NCBI GenBank assembly: GCA_000697055.1
Contig: JNDT01001536.1
Span: 62,001 to 126,000, forward strand
Source of the DNA: Saksenaea vasiformis B4078
Taxonomy: Eukaryota > Mucoromycota > Mucoromycetes > Mucorales > Saksenaeaceae
Length of the DNA: 64,000 nucleotides
Direction: 5' to 3'
Shown: in pieces, positions 44,211 through 57,619 of the stretch
How positions within the stretch are numbered: the first letter of the stretch is position 1
Layout: the number at the start of each line of letters is the position of its first letter
Translations under genes and position numbers: made by a program
The notes under the pieces: generated by a model
Told to the model about the DNA's origin: nothing
Database searches by the model: none
The model's input: only the letters and a program-made list of their open reading frames with translations

Positions 44211-47200
44211 TCAAGGTCTCCAGACGTGTACAATGCCTTGTGCGCCAGCAACTCCCGCGGCGATGGTCACTGTATCCTCATGGACAAACAAACTATTCAC
44301 ACTGCTTGAGGTTGGGTATGATTTTATCAGTTCGCCGTTTGCTGCCAAATCCCAGACTTTCACCTAGAGAGGGTAGATGAGAACCTGCATTCCGTTACTT
44401 GTTATCAAATTGCACTTACTGAAGAATCGCCTCCACCAGTTACCAGGATCCGGCTATTCGACATAAAATAAAGTCCTCCAATACCCATGTTGGTATTCGG
44501 TGGGACTAGATGAGAAGGGATCTCGTCTACAACCTAAATCAATCACCTAATTTCTTATTTTCTGAACAAATTACCCTTATGTAGCAGCCTGTACAAAGCC
44601 TCTTTTGGACGTCGAATGTCAAAGATCGCTGTCTCGTTTAAGTCGCTACCAGATGCTACGTACTTCTCACACGGGCTTTTTTTTTGTTGGGGGGACCAGA
44701 ATAAGTCAGTTGGATTCATTTGGTTTGTTATTATTGTACCTGATTCCTACGAGATTGACATCGGCATGCCCTGTTCTTGCCATGATAACAGAGGAAGTCT
44801 GCCTAGTGTCATTGATATGAAGCAACCTGTCACCTGCACCTGATTCCAAAGGACAATAATTGCCAGAAACAACAAATCGCCCTAAAAAAAAAGAAAAGAA
44901 AAGAAAAGGTCGTAAGACAACCATTTCCTACGGTCTCTTTCCTTTTTACCTGAAGAAGAGATGGCTATGTCACTGACTGCACCTTTCATTGATGTGAATT
45001 GTTGTACGGGTATAGCTGTTTCGATATCAAAGGCTTGGATCTGCATAGAAACCCGGGTTAGAGGTACAGTTCTTTTTCTCTTTAAGTCCCACAGCATACC
45101 AGTCCCAGTTGTGCGCGGTTGTTCATATCGCTGACACCCACAAATAAGCGATTTTCGGACATGCCGTGGCCAAACTGTCCACATTCAAAGCTGACATGCT
45201 CCATTGGTTCATCTTGTCCAAGCGTACATGGAATACCGCCGCCACCATTCGCTCCTGAGCTTAATTTCCAGACGACTGCAGAGCCATCTGCAGAACAGGA
45301 TGCAAGGATATAAGCGGATGGATCGGGTTTTACTGCGATCTTGTGGATATGTTTTTGATGGTATTCTAAAGTCATTGTTATTCACTATGATAAAAATATC
45401 GGATCTTACCTAGTGTCGATAATAGCGCGCCTGTCGAGGCACTCCATACTTGGCATTTGTTGTCATGACCGGCTGAATAGAGCATCATTTGATCAGACGA
45501 TGCCTGAACATCAGTCACAGTGCTCCAAAGGCCTATACAAAGGAATAAGTTGTCTTTGATAGGGGAGATGTTGTCAACTATCACAGCGTTGCGTTCCTTC
45601 AGGAGTCGTCTGATGTCCACGGAGTTGGACTACACGTTCACTATCGGATTCCCATAGCCGTAAATTGCCTTGTCGATTATAAGCCAGTTGGTCTTCGCAA
45701 ACAGAACCTGCAATGACTTTCAGCCTAACAACAAAGGATCAGACACGGGGGCTCCCAGTCATGGCCCCATTGCTTACTTTTCTTCGTTATCTTTGATAAT
45801 AGTAACCGAAATAGCGTCCCCACTTCCTTCATCGAACGTGTTTTCTCGCGTCAGATTACCCCATAATGCAGACGTCAGCGATACAATTCTTTGTCTACCG
45901 TCCAAACGCGAGCCACGGACCAAATTATAGACGGACAAACTCGCTTGCTTCCCTAAGGATAAAAACTGGTGAAACGCATGCCCATGTAAACCCCATGTAC
46001 CTTACTTTTTTGCAGTGATACCATGACTGGACGACGATGTAAATTAACATACCCTTGTTCACGATCGATCCAAAAACGTCGACAATCATCTGGCACGCGT
46101 CCTGGTAGATCAAGCGCGATCACGTCCCAGTTGTAACTGGAAAAATCAGCCTGGGGAGTTTCTTCGGACTGTGTGCGCCGTCGTTTTGTCTTTGTGTGCA
46201 GGCGTTCTAGCCGGTGTTCAATAATTTCGATTTCCCAATCTTCGAAGGGATAATGTATCATATCGCCAACTTCAAATTGGGCCCAGTCTTCCCATGTGGA
46301 TTGGGACCAGGCTAGAGCGGGAAAATAAGGACGATAGGGTTCCGAAGATGATTGGATGCGATTTGCTCCTTCGTGTGATGCGGGTCCTGATCGTAGCCTT
46401 TTTTGTGTGTTCCTTGTTACAGAAGCTCGGCTAGGCCCTTTTTGTGATAAATAGCTATCATCTTTTAATGCGGGCGCATTGAGCGATTCCATGACGGAGC
46501 TCATATAGACTTCCAGCGCCGTCAGAAACTCCATAGGGCTCTTTTTTGGAGGTATCAGGGTTTTGACCTGTTTTGGCATGTTCTCTGCCAGTGGAGGAAC
46601 CTAGATTCACACCTTATGAGCAAACAAAAAAAGTTCAAGAAGAGGAAGGGAAATGTTTACCCATAACTCTTGGGGTGGTGATAGCGTGGTTACATAACTC
46701 CAATCTGGTTCTTGTAAAGAGGTTGCCCTAAGCATTTCCGATGGTATTGCAGTTTCATCCCCTTCTTCGAGCGATTTTAATGGTACAATTCTGGATGCAG
46801 CCGATACAAAGGTTTCGTTACTCGATGAGCTTGGGGAAAACCATTCTTCTGATGTTACAGAAGGGCTGCGAAGGGCTGCTTCATCAACGATAATACCGGA
46901 CATGGGTGAAACGCTCTCTTCTTCTGTTGAAGGCATCATGACTGTCCCTTCACCTGATTTCTGCCACGCTGCACTGGATCCCTGTACAGAACCTAGTTTT
47001 ATGCCATTGATGTTACTCGGTAGTTCTGTGAAATCGAACCGCGCGGTATTTTATACCGAGCATTAACAGCAAAAAAAAAAATCAAATTACCTGCTTGTCC
47101 TTCCTTTCTTTTATCGTCGTTGACAACAGTGGCATCATGCATGGGGCGATTCTTCGAGGAAAGTAGCGGTTCAGTTGTAGCATCGTCATCGAGATCAATA

Positions 47201-47556
47201 GGATTAGTGATGTCCTTTCCTACTTGATTCGATCCGGTGTGTTGCATAACAGCGGTACGATGGGCGATTGTGTAGTTGTCTGGTTTCTCCGCCTCATCGT
47301 CGTCCTCTTCGTCACTGCTGATCACGATCACATTGTCCATTATGTGTGACGCGCGTGAAGAATCACGATGAGTAGCTGTGGCCGATGATGAATTGCTATA
47401 ATTTGATCCGGTAACAGATTTCACGTTGGTATTCTGCTGGCGTGAAACCGTGCGAGGGGTTGTAGCGGTAGTTGGAGGCTGGTATTCGTGCCAGCGTAGA
47501 GCCTGTCCAGCAGCAGAATGGCTCGCATTTGAAGGCATATTCCAGCCGTTTGCCAT
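44211..47556 (-). CDS. WD40-repeat protein with N-terminal SUMO-interaction-like and Myb/SANT-like regions
   Basis: Twelve exons on minus (47556-47091, 47025-46661, 46600-46006, 45952-45778, 45724-45585, 45532-45410, 45365-45100, 45040-44950, 44881-44740, 44675-44575, 44526-44420, 44363-44211) join in frame to 907 aa. Residues 1-300 are disordered and polar. They contain VIVISSDEEDDDE (76-88), a textbook SUMO-interacting motif, and NPIDLDDD. The middle has a Trp-rich segment (FEDWEIEIIEHRLERLHTK to LPGRVPDDCRRFWIDRE) that resembles a Myb/SANT fold. The C-terminal part has WD40-type blades, for example NLRLWESD, NKCQVWSASTG, SAVVWKLSSG, KVWDLAANG and IVHVWRP at the end. This suggests a nuclear chromatin- or SUMO-linked scaffold; that is inference. 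No close named homologue is recognised. The ATG at 47556 is the first in frame. Confidence 0.82.
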
Positions 47557-48422
47557 GTTTTGGCGAAGGTGGGAAACGAGAAAACAAGTCCAAGTCAAAA
47601 AACTTAAGCCAGGCAAATCATTTAACCGAGCTTTCTTTGTTGAAACGCATTCCCTTTTTGCGTGAAAGGATACAACAGCAAATACGAAGGTGGTGCTGGT
47701 TTCGTTCTTGGATGTGGAATTACCTGACTTATGCTACAATTCGGCGTTGCTTTTAGACTGTCTGGTGTTCGCATCAAATAAACGGACATGGGATGTATCC
47801 CCTTCCTGCGTGAAAGATAGTCTTTTATGCATCAACTCCACCGTTCTGATTTATTGGTTCCAGTGTGCAACTGCAGCACCTGTTTTAAATAACCAGGTAT
47901 GACAGTTACTTAAAAGGACGCATAAATCTCTTTTTTCTTTTTTTTTTGGCTCTACTTCTCCCCCAGTAAGGATGTCAATTCATCACATGCACAGGATCAT
48001 TCATAACCTTTTGTCTGTAGCGGTGCTTTTCGCTCATTACTGAAGTACGCATATGATGTCGTACACTCAGTATCATTCATCTGTTGCAGTAGATCGCGTA
48101 CCACACCCATGGGTTTATTATCGCTAGGTTCTTACCCCACCGGACATGGTCAGGTCCGGCCCCCAGAACTGTGTTTATTGACATCCTTTATTTCAACTAC
48201 TAACCCGTGCATTAATTTTATGTCCATTGAGAGATCAAGCTGATGTAAGTAGCTGTCGCCGATTTATATGGGCAGTAAGATGAGAAGAAGAAGCTATCTT
48301 GGTATGACACGAACTGTGCTTGTCTTACTTAATGAAGTAACGGCCTTTTTGTTTGTTTGTTAGTACAGAGAAGCAGCAGAAACCCTTGTGTTTCTAAATG
48401 GAGCAAGTGTCTTCATTTGAGT
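47557..48422. other. Intergenic, upstream of WD40 gene
   Basis: About 870 bp including the presumed promoter of the minus-strand WD40 gene. No gene recognised. Confidence 0.5.
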
Positions 48423-49017
48423 ACCCGCCTTAGCGTTTACATAGTGGTAACACGTCATTCAATCCTATGCAGCAATTAGTATCAGCCAAAAATAAATAAA
48501 TAAATAAATAATGCAAGTACATGCGGTCTATGGCGACCAAGACCCGCCTTAGCGTTTACATAGTGGTAACACGTCATTCAATCCTATGCAGCAATTAGTA
48601 TCAGCCAAAAATAAATAAATAAATAAATAATGCAAGTACATGCGGTCTATGGCGACCAAGACCCGCCTTAGCGTTTACATAGTGGTAACACGTCATTCAA
48701 TCCTATGCAGCAATTAGTATCAGCCAAAAATAAATAAATAAATAAATAATGCAAGTACATGCGGTCTATGGCGACCAAGACCCGCCTTAGCGTTTACATA
48801 GTGGTAACACGTCATTCAATCCTATGCAGCAATTAGTATCAGCCAAAAATAAATAAATAAATAAATAATGCAAGTACATGCGGTCTATGGCGACCAAGAC
48901 CCGCCTTAGCGTTTACATAGTGGTAACACGTCATTCAATCCTATGCAGCAATTAGTATCAGCCAAAAATAAATAAATAAATAAATAATGCAAGTACATGC
49001 GGTCTATGGCGACCAAG
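48423..49017. repeat. Perfect 5 x 119-bp tandem repeat
   Basis: Five head-to-tail units start at 48423, 48542, 48661, 48780 and 48899. By eye they are identical in every base. Each begins ACCCGCCTTAGCGTTTACAT, contains an (AAAT)n run and ends GGTCTATGGCGACCAAG. There are no spacers, so it is not a CRISPR array. The last unit runs into unique sequence at 49018, where a 77-codon frame beginning inside the repeat continues; I do not trust that frame as a gene. Confidence 0.98.
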
Positions 49018-52000
49018 ACCTACTTGAAGAAAATGAAAAGATGACGAATGATAGTTGGTGTGTCTTGAATTCTCCATTAAACAAAAGATACTCAGGAAAT
49101 TCGATGAATGAGGTCGCCTCAGCATTTGTGGTTAATGCATCACATGCCAATGGGTGTTCGTGTTACCGTGCCATTTCGGCATTTCGGCATACTTTGCATT
49201 CTTGGTACAATGGACAATGAAAAAATGGGTAGCATTGTTCATTATTCAACACGGATTCATTATATTACGGCATAAACTTCCACCACGTAACAACACTTGG
49301 AATTTCTAACTGTGACCCAACCCCCCTTTCAATTGTCGTTTACCATAACTACATATTGCGCGCGTAAAAAAAAGAAAAAAAGAAAGAAGAAGAAGAGGAA
49401 GGAAAAAGGCGCAGTGCATCTCGTCTCCTAATTACTTAAGGCTTTATTTCCTCATATGAAGTTCTTGTACATAAGGAATAAAATGAATGAACGTTAACTT
49501 TGAGAAAAGTTGGTTGTCTATTTACCATTTAGGTAAAAACGCGATCATTTCACATGTCAGTTTTCGATGTTTCTCTCGGTTTCTTACAGATTTCTTTTGA
49601 CACGCGCCTTTGTGTTACACAGTTTATGCTTTTTGATGATATGTCCGGTAAAAAAGAAAAAAGGAAAAGAAAAGAGATGACATTTGATCACGTTTAAACT
49701 AAGTGAGGCATTACTCCTTTATTGGCGGTAGAAGATGAATTCTAATTAGCGTAAGAAAAGCAGAACAGAAAAAAAGAGAATCTAACCAAGAAAGCTTCTT
49801 AGATTAAATGAGCCAATCCGATTGCTAGAATAAATTGGCTAATTTACGCATCTTGATTGTCAGTGCCAAAGAAAGGAAAATGGCGGACTGTCACTTTTTT
49901 CTCAGAAGATAGGACCCTGAGTTTTTCTATAAGCTACTTGGCAATAAATGGTATAGTTTACATTTACGATATAAATTTCCATAACATGATATATTTCTTG
50001 TTGTTAAATGTCGTATGAAAAAGGGAAAACAAAGGTTACAATTTATATACATGAGGATAATATGGTTATTTTGAACCAGAAAAAAAAGAAGTAGAGAAAA
50101 AAAAAAGAAACGAAAAATTCTACAGATATTCTTTGTAAAACCTTTCGGAACATATAATAAAGAATTCGAGTCCCCCCGAATTAGACTTTTTTTTTGTAAC
50201 ATAGTGACAATGTTAGGGAGAAAGGAAGGAGATGAAAAAGAAAAAAACATGATGAATGAAGTTCAATGAAAGGAGGAAAAAAAAAAAAGAAAAAAAGACC
50301 AGCTTGAAACAAAAAAGAAAGAAAAAACATGAGAAGGCATGAGAAGGGAATTTTTGTCGTATAGAAAAAGAAGTCTTGGCCCCGCCTGGTTACCAAAAAA
50401 AAAAAAAAAAAAGAATTGTAACTTGGATACACGGATGATAACACCGGGAAATCTGCAAGTGACGCGTGGTTGAAGTAATAATTGATTTGATTTATCCCAG
50501 CTGAAAGAAAGGAATGACTTGTTGTTGTTGTTGTTGTTTTTACTTGACATTATGCGTATAATGGACAATCGGAGGAGACGTGTTTTGTTGAGCCACAAAA
50601 GTAACACAACTTGTTGGTCGCGACGTTTCGAACAACATTACAAGCTTTCGTGAACATAGTTTTCGTAGTAGTCATGCGAGGCATAATTGGTTCTTCGTTT
50701 CTTGTTCTTTTTTTTTATATGTTTTTTTTTTGTTTTGTTGATCTCGTTCTTGTAGCGTAGTATATATAAAAAATATATATATAAAAGAAAAAAAAGAAGA
50801 GGAAGACAAAAAAAACTGTCTTGCGTAGAAAGTATAATTGGCAGTCAAGAAAAAAAAAAAGTTTACTTGCTGAGCAAAGAACAAAAGAGAAAAAAAAAAT
50901 ACGGTGAGTTGAATGGCAACTTATATATAGGGGCAAAAAAGATAACAAAATCCCCGAAGCGAAATGGAATCCTAAGTTGTGCCACCTACATGTTCGAGAT
51001 CTACATCTGCAAAAAAAAGGCCTTTGACACACGTGGGTCATGTCAGTTTAGCTGGTGGGTTTTTAGTTACACACTGAATGAATGGATTCTTAAGTAAAAC
51101 ACCCTCTATCTAAAACCTATCCAGTTATCTCTCGCTATTTGAAACGAGGAGTTTACCATGACAATTATGAGTGAATAATTTGTCTGGTCTGGCACGGGCC
51201 ATAAACCCCAATTACCTTAACACTCTTGGTAAAAAAAAAAAAGTTTCTTTTTTTTTTTTTCGTTTGTTCCCCAATCGAGGGAACCAGTAAGTACCAGCGT
51301 CGGGGAAAGCAAAATAATAATAATAAAGAAAAAAAAAAAAAAAGCAAGACCAACGAATGGTTTACATGTATTCACCAATCGCAACAGATCCGACTATTTG
51401 GGCTGACATCGTATTTTTCCTTTTCTCTATTTTGCTGCTGCCCTTGCATCACAGTGCTTCTTTTCACTTTCCTCCATCTCGGTACAACTGCGGCACACTG
51501 TAAAACAGTTGAAATTCGAAACAAAAAAAGACTGGTGCGGTGTGTAACTATCCGAAAAAGGTGTCTTTACCTTTTGAAAGGACGCGCTTTTTTTATTTTT
51601 ATTTTTTATATTTTCACTCTTAACATCCTATGTTGGCGCTGAATTCAAATGATCGTTTTTTTTTCTTTGTTTGGCAAATCTCCGGAATCAAAAAGAAGAA
51701 CTTTTTCTTAATTCACCCTTGTTGTCTTCTTGAACTTATGTATACTCTATCTCTCTCTCTCTCTCTTTCTACTGGCAAAAATAGCTGAGATGCAAAACAG
51801 GCTTGCAGCTAAAAAAAGAAAGACGGAAATCTTACTTAGATCGAAAGAATGAACGCATTTGGGTTATGCATAGATTGTAACACCTCTCCACCTGAAAAAA
51901 AAAAAGGCTGGTTACTATCGATTCATGCTGTCATAGCATGCAATAGTGACTTGCTCTGATGAATCAGGGCCCTTTTTCGTGGTACCCTGAATCATCATTA

Positions 52001-54641
52001 AGCTACGAACAGATGTTTAAACAGATGACCTGATCTATCTTATCCATTTTGTACAAGCATATGGTCAAACTTCCCATGTACCTTCTGATCTAATAAGGAT
52101 TACTGCCTATTCTGTTAAAACAACGTAAAGGCAAACATGTGCAGAACAAATGTTGATTTTTCATGATAATGAAATGGTAATCCCTTGACTCCTCATTCCG
52201 CAACCACCCCCCACCCAAAGACCAAATCTTTGTTACCTGGCCCTTCCCCTTCTAATTGATAGGAGACTGATCGGCTCCCCCACAAGCAAAAACGGCTGAG
52301 CTCCATTTAAAAGGGGTTGAGGCTGAAAGGGATCTGACACGCGACAGGTGACAGAACTGGATGTTGCGCAAACAACTAGCTCGATCTCGGGAAACAAAGA
52401 ATATTTGATCTATATCAGCCCATAGTGTCCCCACCCTAGGATGACACATTTGCCCCAGATCAACACGTGCAACTTCAAAATCTTGGCCTTTACATTGGTA
52501 ACCAGTTCCCTTTTTTAGATTCGACATGAAGTTGATCTCACAATCATCATAATAATAATCATATCTTTTTGCCTGCAAGCGGGGCATAACGCAACCTGCC
52601 AAACGCCATACCTCCGAAATGGCACGCTGGCAAATCATTTTCGCGCTTAACGATTACCTCTACCAGCGGAATTCTGATGTCTCTTTTTTGGGAAATTTGC
52701 TAAAGTGCGGATGAACTTTACTACCTACATACCTTTAGACATTGATTCCCATATTCATTCTATTACTAATAGACTTTTTCATGCGCACCAGCCAAGTTAA
52801 GACCTGTCGATCTAACCATTTCTCGATCATCGTGAATCGCACAACCCTCTAAACGAGAAACAAAGAAGATTCAATCCATACGCGCTAGCGCAGGACCAAT
52901 AACTGCGCTTTGATTTGCATATTCCCGCTCCCTTAACGCGCGTTTTTCTTGAACTTAATTGAGTTAGGGAAACAAGGGGCTGATGCCATGAAATTTTCGT
53001 CAGTTAATCAATTTTGCAGAGCACAAATGTCGGCCATTAGATATCGCTGACAGAAAATAAAAAAAATAGAGAGTCCGCAAATATGAGCATAATCGTTTAG
53101 CAATACTTCTATGCAGATAGAAACAATAAAAAAAAACAATAAGCACATCATTTTTTTTTAAAAAAAAAACCAATATTTCTTCAATTCATTTATTGCTTGT
53201 AAAAAAAAATCATTGAAATTTACTGCACGAATTAACAAACAGAAAAATTTGTATTTAGCTTTGCACGCGCGGGGACATAGTGACTAAAATAAGCAAAATG
53301 GGAAATCGAGATCAGTCCTTCACCATTTGCATAACTTTTTTTTTCGGAGAACCTCGCCCGAACTCGAGAGCGTTGTGTATTTTTTTTCTGACCCTTTTTT
53401 TTTTTTTTTTGCTTTTGCAACAAAGTTCATGTTTGTGCGTCAGCGCGCAGACCATATGTTTTCTCTTAATGCTATTGAACAATTCTCCACTTTGTCAACC
53501 TAATCGTCTTGAAGCCTGTCGCGTTACATTGGCCCCAGTAGCGCTATCTTTGACATCATTCCGCTTCAATGATATCAAAAAAAAAACTTGTTACGTCGTC
53601 ATGTTTAAGAACCATGCTAATCACCGCTAATGAGCTTACAAAGCCTTTGTGACCCAACATCAAATGTGGATCTTTGATTTAACCAAAGAGCGCCTAATGT
53701 TACCCAAAGAGGCTTCCTTTAATGAAACTAGCAAACCCATATCCGTTTTATTCCTTAGACCGCTTCCCCTTACTCCTTTCCTATTACGTAGGACACACTA
53801 GGAAGTCTTCTTGTAAACATGTTCCACATGTTTACTGTACTGAAATATAGACATAGTATGACTATCTACGGTAAAAAAAAGATTGGTCAGGTGAAACTTG
53901 CGATGTACTCCGAAATCTGATTTGCGTCTTTCAGAAGCCAAGTCATCATTTTCTTAGCCCGCAACCTTCTAAGACACACCGTTGGACACTTGACCCTTTT
54001 GGACAAAATGCTCTATTATTCTTTCTAGTAATAGAGCCAGCTATTTCTGAAGAAAAAGGGCAAAAAGGAAATAAAACAATGGGTAGTTCACTATTAGCTC
54101 CCAAAGAGGAGGAGAAGTTTGTCTTTTTTACGTAAAATAGTAAATCATGTTTGCTTGTGAAAAAGGTCTATCCGTATGAGACGCGTAATAAAGTGAGTAG
54201 AGGTTGCATTCAACAGAAACGTAGAAGGGCGGTAGGCACGACCATTGACCTCTTTGTTTGGCTTCTTCTTCTTCTTCTACACCGACGCTCGGTACTACAC
54301 CCTGATATCTGGGAGAAGTTTTCCATAAAGACTTTTTCGTTTTATTAGAACTAAAAGATGATTCCTAGTGGCTGTTTTATCATTTCTTTTGGACGAAAGA
54401 ATACGTTCAGCAGAGGTGTAGAAAGAGGAGGGACGCACAGTATGTCGGTTAGTCCATGCTGCGCCCAGTTTCTATAATCAAACAACGAAGATAGAGCTCT
54501 CCACATGACGCCGCGAAATGACCGCCGCCCTCTCTTTTTCTTTTCCCAAACTATCCCAAAACCAATAGTATAAACCTAGTCTGACGCGGTCTCCTTTTTG
54601 CTAGCGAGAATTACTACTACGTTTTTTGTTTGAGTACAACG
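49018..54641. other. Low-complexity, gene-free stretch (5.6 kb)
   Basis: The stretch is dominated by A- and T-rich runs with short GA and CT tracts, densest at 50000-51700. Open frames there are strings of Phe or Lys and are artefacts. A minus frame at 52252-52638 (128 codons) has ordinary composition but no recognised domain and no splice partners. A CT microsatellite lies near 51750. Confidence 0.6.
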
Positions 54642-55107
54642 ATGCAGGTAACTTTCCTTTTTTTTTCTGGAAAACTATCCGTTGTTTTGTGGCGAAGAAT
54701 CACGTTGTATCATTCGACTCGCATACCTAGAACATAAAGCTAACCCCCTGGAACGTTCGCTCAAGATACTACTGAGGAAATCACACCCCTTGTTAACAGG
54801 GCAAATAAGCTTCATTAGAGATATAGAACCAGCAGTATGTGGACGACGCTAAGCAGAGAGTTACAAGTGTTGTCATTGCTACCGATTCAAGAGGAAGCAC
54901 TGAAAAGGAAAAGGCTCGCTTTGGCAAAAAGCAATACAGTTGGCCAACTGCACCGAGCTCGTATGCACACATGCCTGTGTCTCCCGAGATTGGCACAAGC
55001 AACGAAACAAACAGGAAGCCAATGAAATCAACGTACCAGTGTAAGTTCTGACGAGCCTCACGGTCTATCATATGATGCCTTCTAAGTATTCTGCCAGTTA
55101 CTAGAAT
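54642..55107 (+). CDS. Doubtful small gene, unidentified
   Basis: A possible two-codon first exon (ATG CAG at 54642-54647, donor GTAACT) joins an exon at 54827-55040 after a TAG acceptor. The exon reads NQQYVDDAKQRVTSVVIATD to RKPMKSTYQ. It ends at a consensus GTAAGT donor. A third exon is unclear; the nearest acceptor gives a short basic tail. A CCAAT-like and a TATA-like sequence occur at 54560-54575. Composition is protein-like, but no domain is recognised. It could equally be a relic. End coordinate approximate. Confidence 0.3.
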
Positions 55108-57600
55108 GGATAGAAAGTTTATAATGAAAACTGTTTCAAAAAGACAAAAGGTAGTCTTTCCATGCTGTTGAATTTTTTTTCTTTTTTTTCTGAAGACGGG
55201 TTTGGGCTTCGCCTCAACGTCGTTCCGGCGATGCGAATTGTAACTGGCTTCCTACGAAATCATTTGTACTGCCCTATATTTAGATCACCGGCATAGTGTT
55301 GGTGCTGTCCAAGCACACAACCTATTCGTAACGAAGCAGTTCATGAACTTTGACTAGGCGCTATACCGGAAACTATGATCAAAAAATCAATGGGTTCTGT
55401 GTTTTGGTCGCTGTGCCAAATTTTCGTGTCACCCAATTTTCGTAAGACTCTCTGTAAATGCAATTGGCATGTTAGTAAAGATAGTATCGGCAACGCTTTC
55501 GAGAATATCGCCTTCAGTTTAGGTAAGGGCGTCACAAGGTTCTAGTAGTAGTAGAGGAGGAGATGAAGCCACCTTAGGGGTCGTTTTACAGATTAGGAAC
55601 GCTGCTACAAAAACAAAAAAAAATAAGAAGCAAAAAGAGCGGACGGCAGTAGATGTCCTTTTACAGTGGGAAAAACGGTCTTTCAATGGGTTAAACTGTT
55701 TTAGTCGCGCGAGGGTCCCCGTAAGTCTGTATACGTTTCCTTCCTTATGAAAACATACCGTTTTTTCACCTTTCTTTGAACTTTCTCAACCTATATTCTA
55801 ACGAGCAGACGATCAAGCGTGGACTACAGGAAAGCACGCGTTGTTGTTGTTATTACCTACATACGGTTACCCCTCGTTCACTTCTTTAGGCCTCCAAGAC
55901 AGAGAGTTAGACGCTGTTGTATTCTTGCGTAAAGATAGCGGGAACAGCTCTAGACCCTTCAGCAACCTAGTACACTGCGACCAAAAGAGAATTTCGTTAG
56001 TAAACACAGCGTCCTTTTTCTCCAGAGAACTTTACACCAAGAAGGCTAGTGATATCTTTCCCTGCGGCGACACCAGTTTTTTTTCTCAACGTTGATGAAC
56101 GTCAGTAATAGGGCGCTGTTTACCAATAACCGAATTTGTAAAGCATAGACATTTGAAGGCCTCTAGATTTACCTATCGACCTTCAATCGTTAGTGGCGAC
56201 GTCTATTTCCGCGCAGGTTGCGTACATCTCTCCGAACACAACACCGCCTCTTATGATCGACCGTTGCTTCTATCAAAGAATGAAGTGGTTGTAGTAGCTG
56301 AGGTACCTATCTGCATTCAGTTATGGGCCAAGAAAACTGATCCAGCTATCAGACCGTGTTCCATAATATCGATACTAGGGTGATATTGCGTCCAATTTAC
56401 TTTGTGTAACCCCTCCCACTTGGTCAGAATCACTGTTTGATGACCCCATTTGCCATCCAGAAAATAACTGAAAGCAATTAGTTTTTACATGACTTTGTCT
56501 TTCCGCCCATAAGGAGATCTTTTGTGATCAAAAATTAAAAATGAATACGCTGTGTGATCGCTGCCCCGAACCAGAAGTCACTCATAAAATATCTTTCAAT
56601 TCGCGCGAAGAAGTACCGTAGCAAACTGTCGAGAACATTCTCTGCAAGCTCCTTAAGCGTATTTGCACAACATAGCGCAATATATATGCCACCTGCAATA
56701 GAGTAGTAAATTTTTTATATGGACTGCCGTGCTGTCAGCTTGGCATGGCTACTGCACCCATTTGTTGCCTCTCTTGTGAAGAGATGAGTGATCGAAGAAG
56801 GCTATATGTGAACAGCACTAATAAAAGCGATGCCATCGACTCACTCTGCAAAAAGAAAGAAAAAACTGAGCTTGACAGCCAGTCAAAGGCATGGTCGTCC
56901 TCTCCAGCGTCCTCGGAATTAGATGCGAGATGAGACATGGCGATTTTGGATTTTACCCGATCGGCTCGATCATTGGCCCTCGCTATCTTGCATCATCACA
57001 GCTGTTTTGACGCGTATCGTAGCTTATCTATGGATTGATATCTTGGGTTCAAGATCATCTTTACATCCTACTGATAGGGTTTTACAGACGTTATCCTGAT
57101 GGCAGCGCGGGATACAGGAAGTGCGGAGGGTCTACACGTTTTGTCCTACCGCTGTACTCCTATGCTTTTCCAGTAACTCGGGATTAAAAAAAATAGCATT
57201 TTATCCAGCAAATTCCATAACGTTCCACGAATCAAATAGCATGAGTGTCTGATTCCGTAAAGGCGGGTCATTTAGAAGTGGCGTGTATTGCCTGAAAAAC
57301 GTGTTCGTTGTCAAAGCCTGTTGCCATTTACTTTTTCTTTTTTTTTTTTTTTTTTTTTTTTTTACTTAGTCTTCAGCATAAGATGGGCAAAAGAAAAGGG
57401 TCCCTTTTTTTCTTTCTTACTCCATTACTTTTAACCGATCATGCTTCCTATCTGCTGTTTCAGAGAGCACGAACAGCGTATGTTCATTTTTCATGGCCCT
57501 GATCGAAATTGTCCGTCCCAACGCCGTGCGGACGCCGTGCTCTATTTGAAAAAAGTCCGATCATGTTACACCTAAAATGATGGTGATCATTCCAAAAAAT
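55108..57600. other. Gene-poor stretch with unidentified frames
   Basis: Plus-strand frames at 55841-56095, 56153-56383 and 56745-56933 have protein-like composition (for example RELDAVVFLRKDSG, NEVVVVAEVPICIQLWAKK, SQSKAWSSSPASSELDAR). No domain and no convincing splice joins were found. They may be relics or exons of an unrecognised gene. Confidence 0.35.
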
Positions 57601-57619
57601 AAAGAACGCAAGAGGCAAG

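Noticed and set aside
47557..47616. Upstream extension of the WD40 gene by 20 codons
   Set aside because: The extension begins with TTG, not ATG; ATG at 47556 is preferred.
47661..47673. GTATCCTTT on minus upstream of the WD40 gene, possible second U12 5' splice site
   Set aside because: No branch-site consensus followed by an AG at the right distance, and no coding exon upstream; treated as chance.
48423..49017. CRISPR-like array
   Set aside because: Units of 119 bp are directly adjacent and identical with no spacers, in a eukaryotic context.
48987..49220. 77-codon frame starting in the last 119-bp unit
   Set aside because: No domain, start lies in repeat, no promoter or splice evidence.
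49927..51642. Phe- or Lys-rich open frames
   Set aside because: Consequence of A/T homopolymers; no domain, no splice structure.
54793..55071. 92-codon minus frame with hydrophobic segments
   Set aside because: Likely antisense of the plus-strand exon at 54827-55040; no domain.
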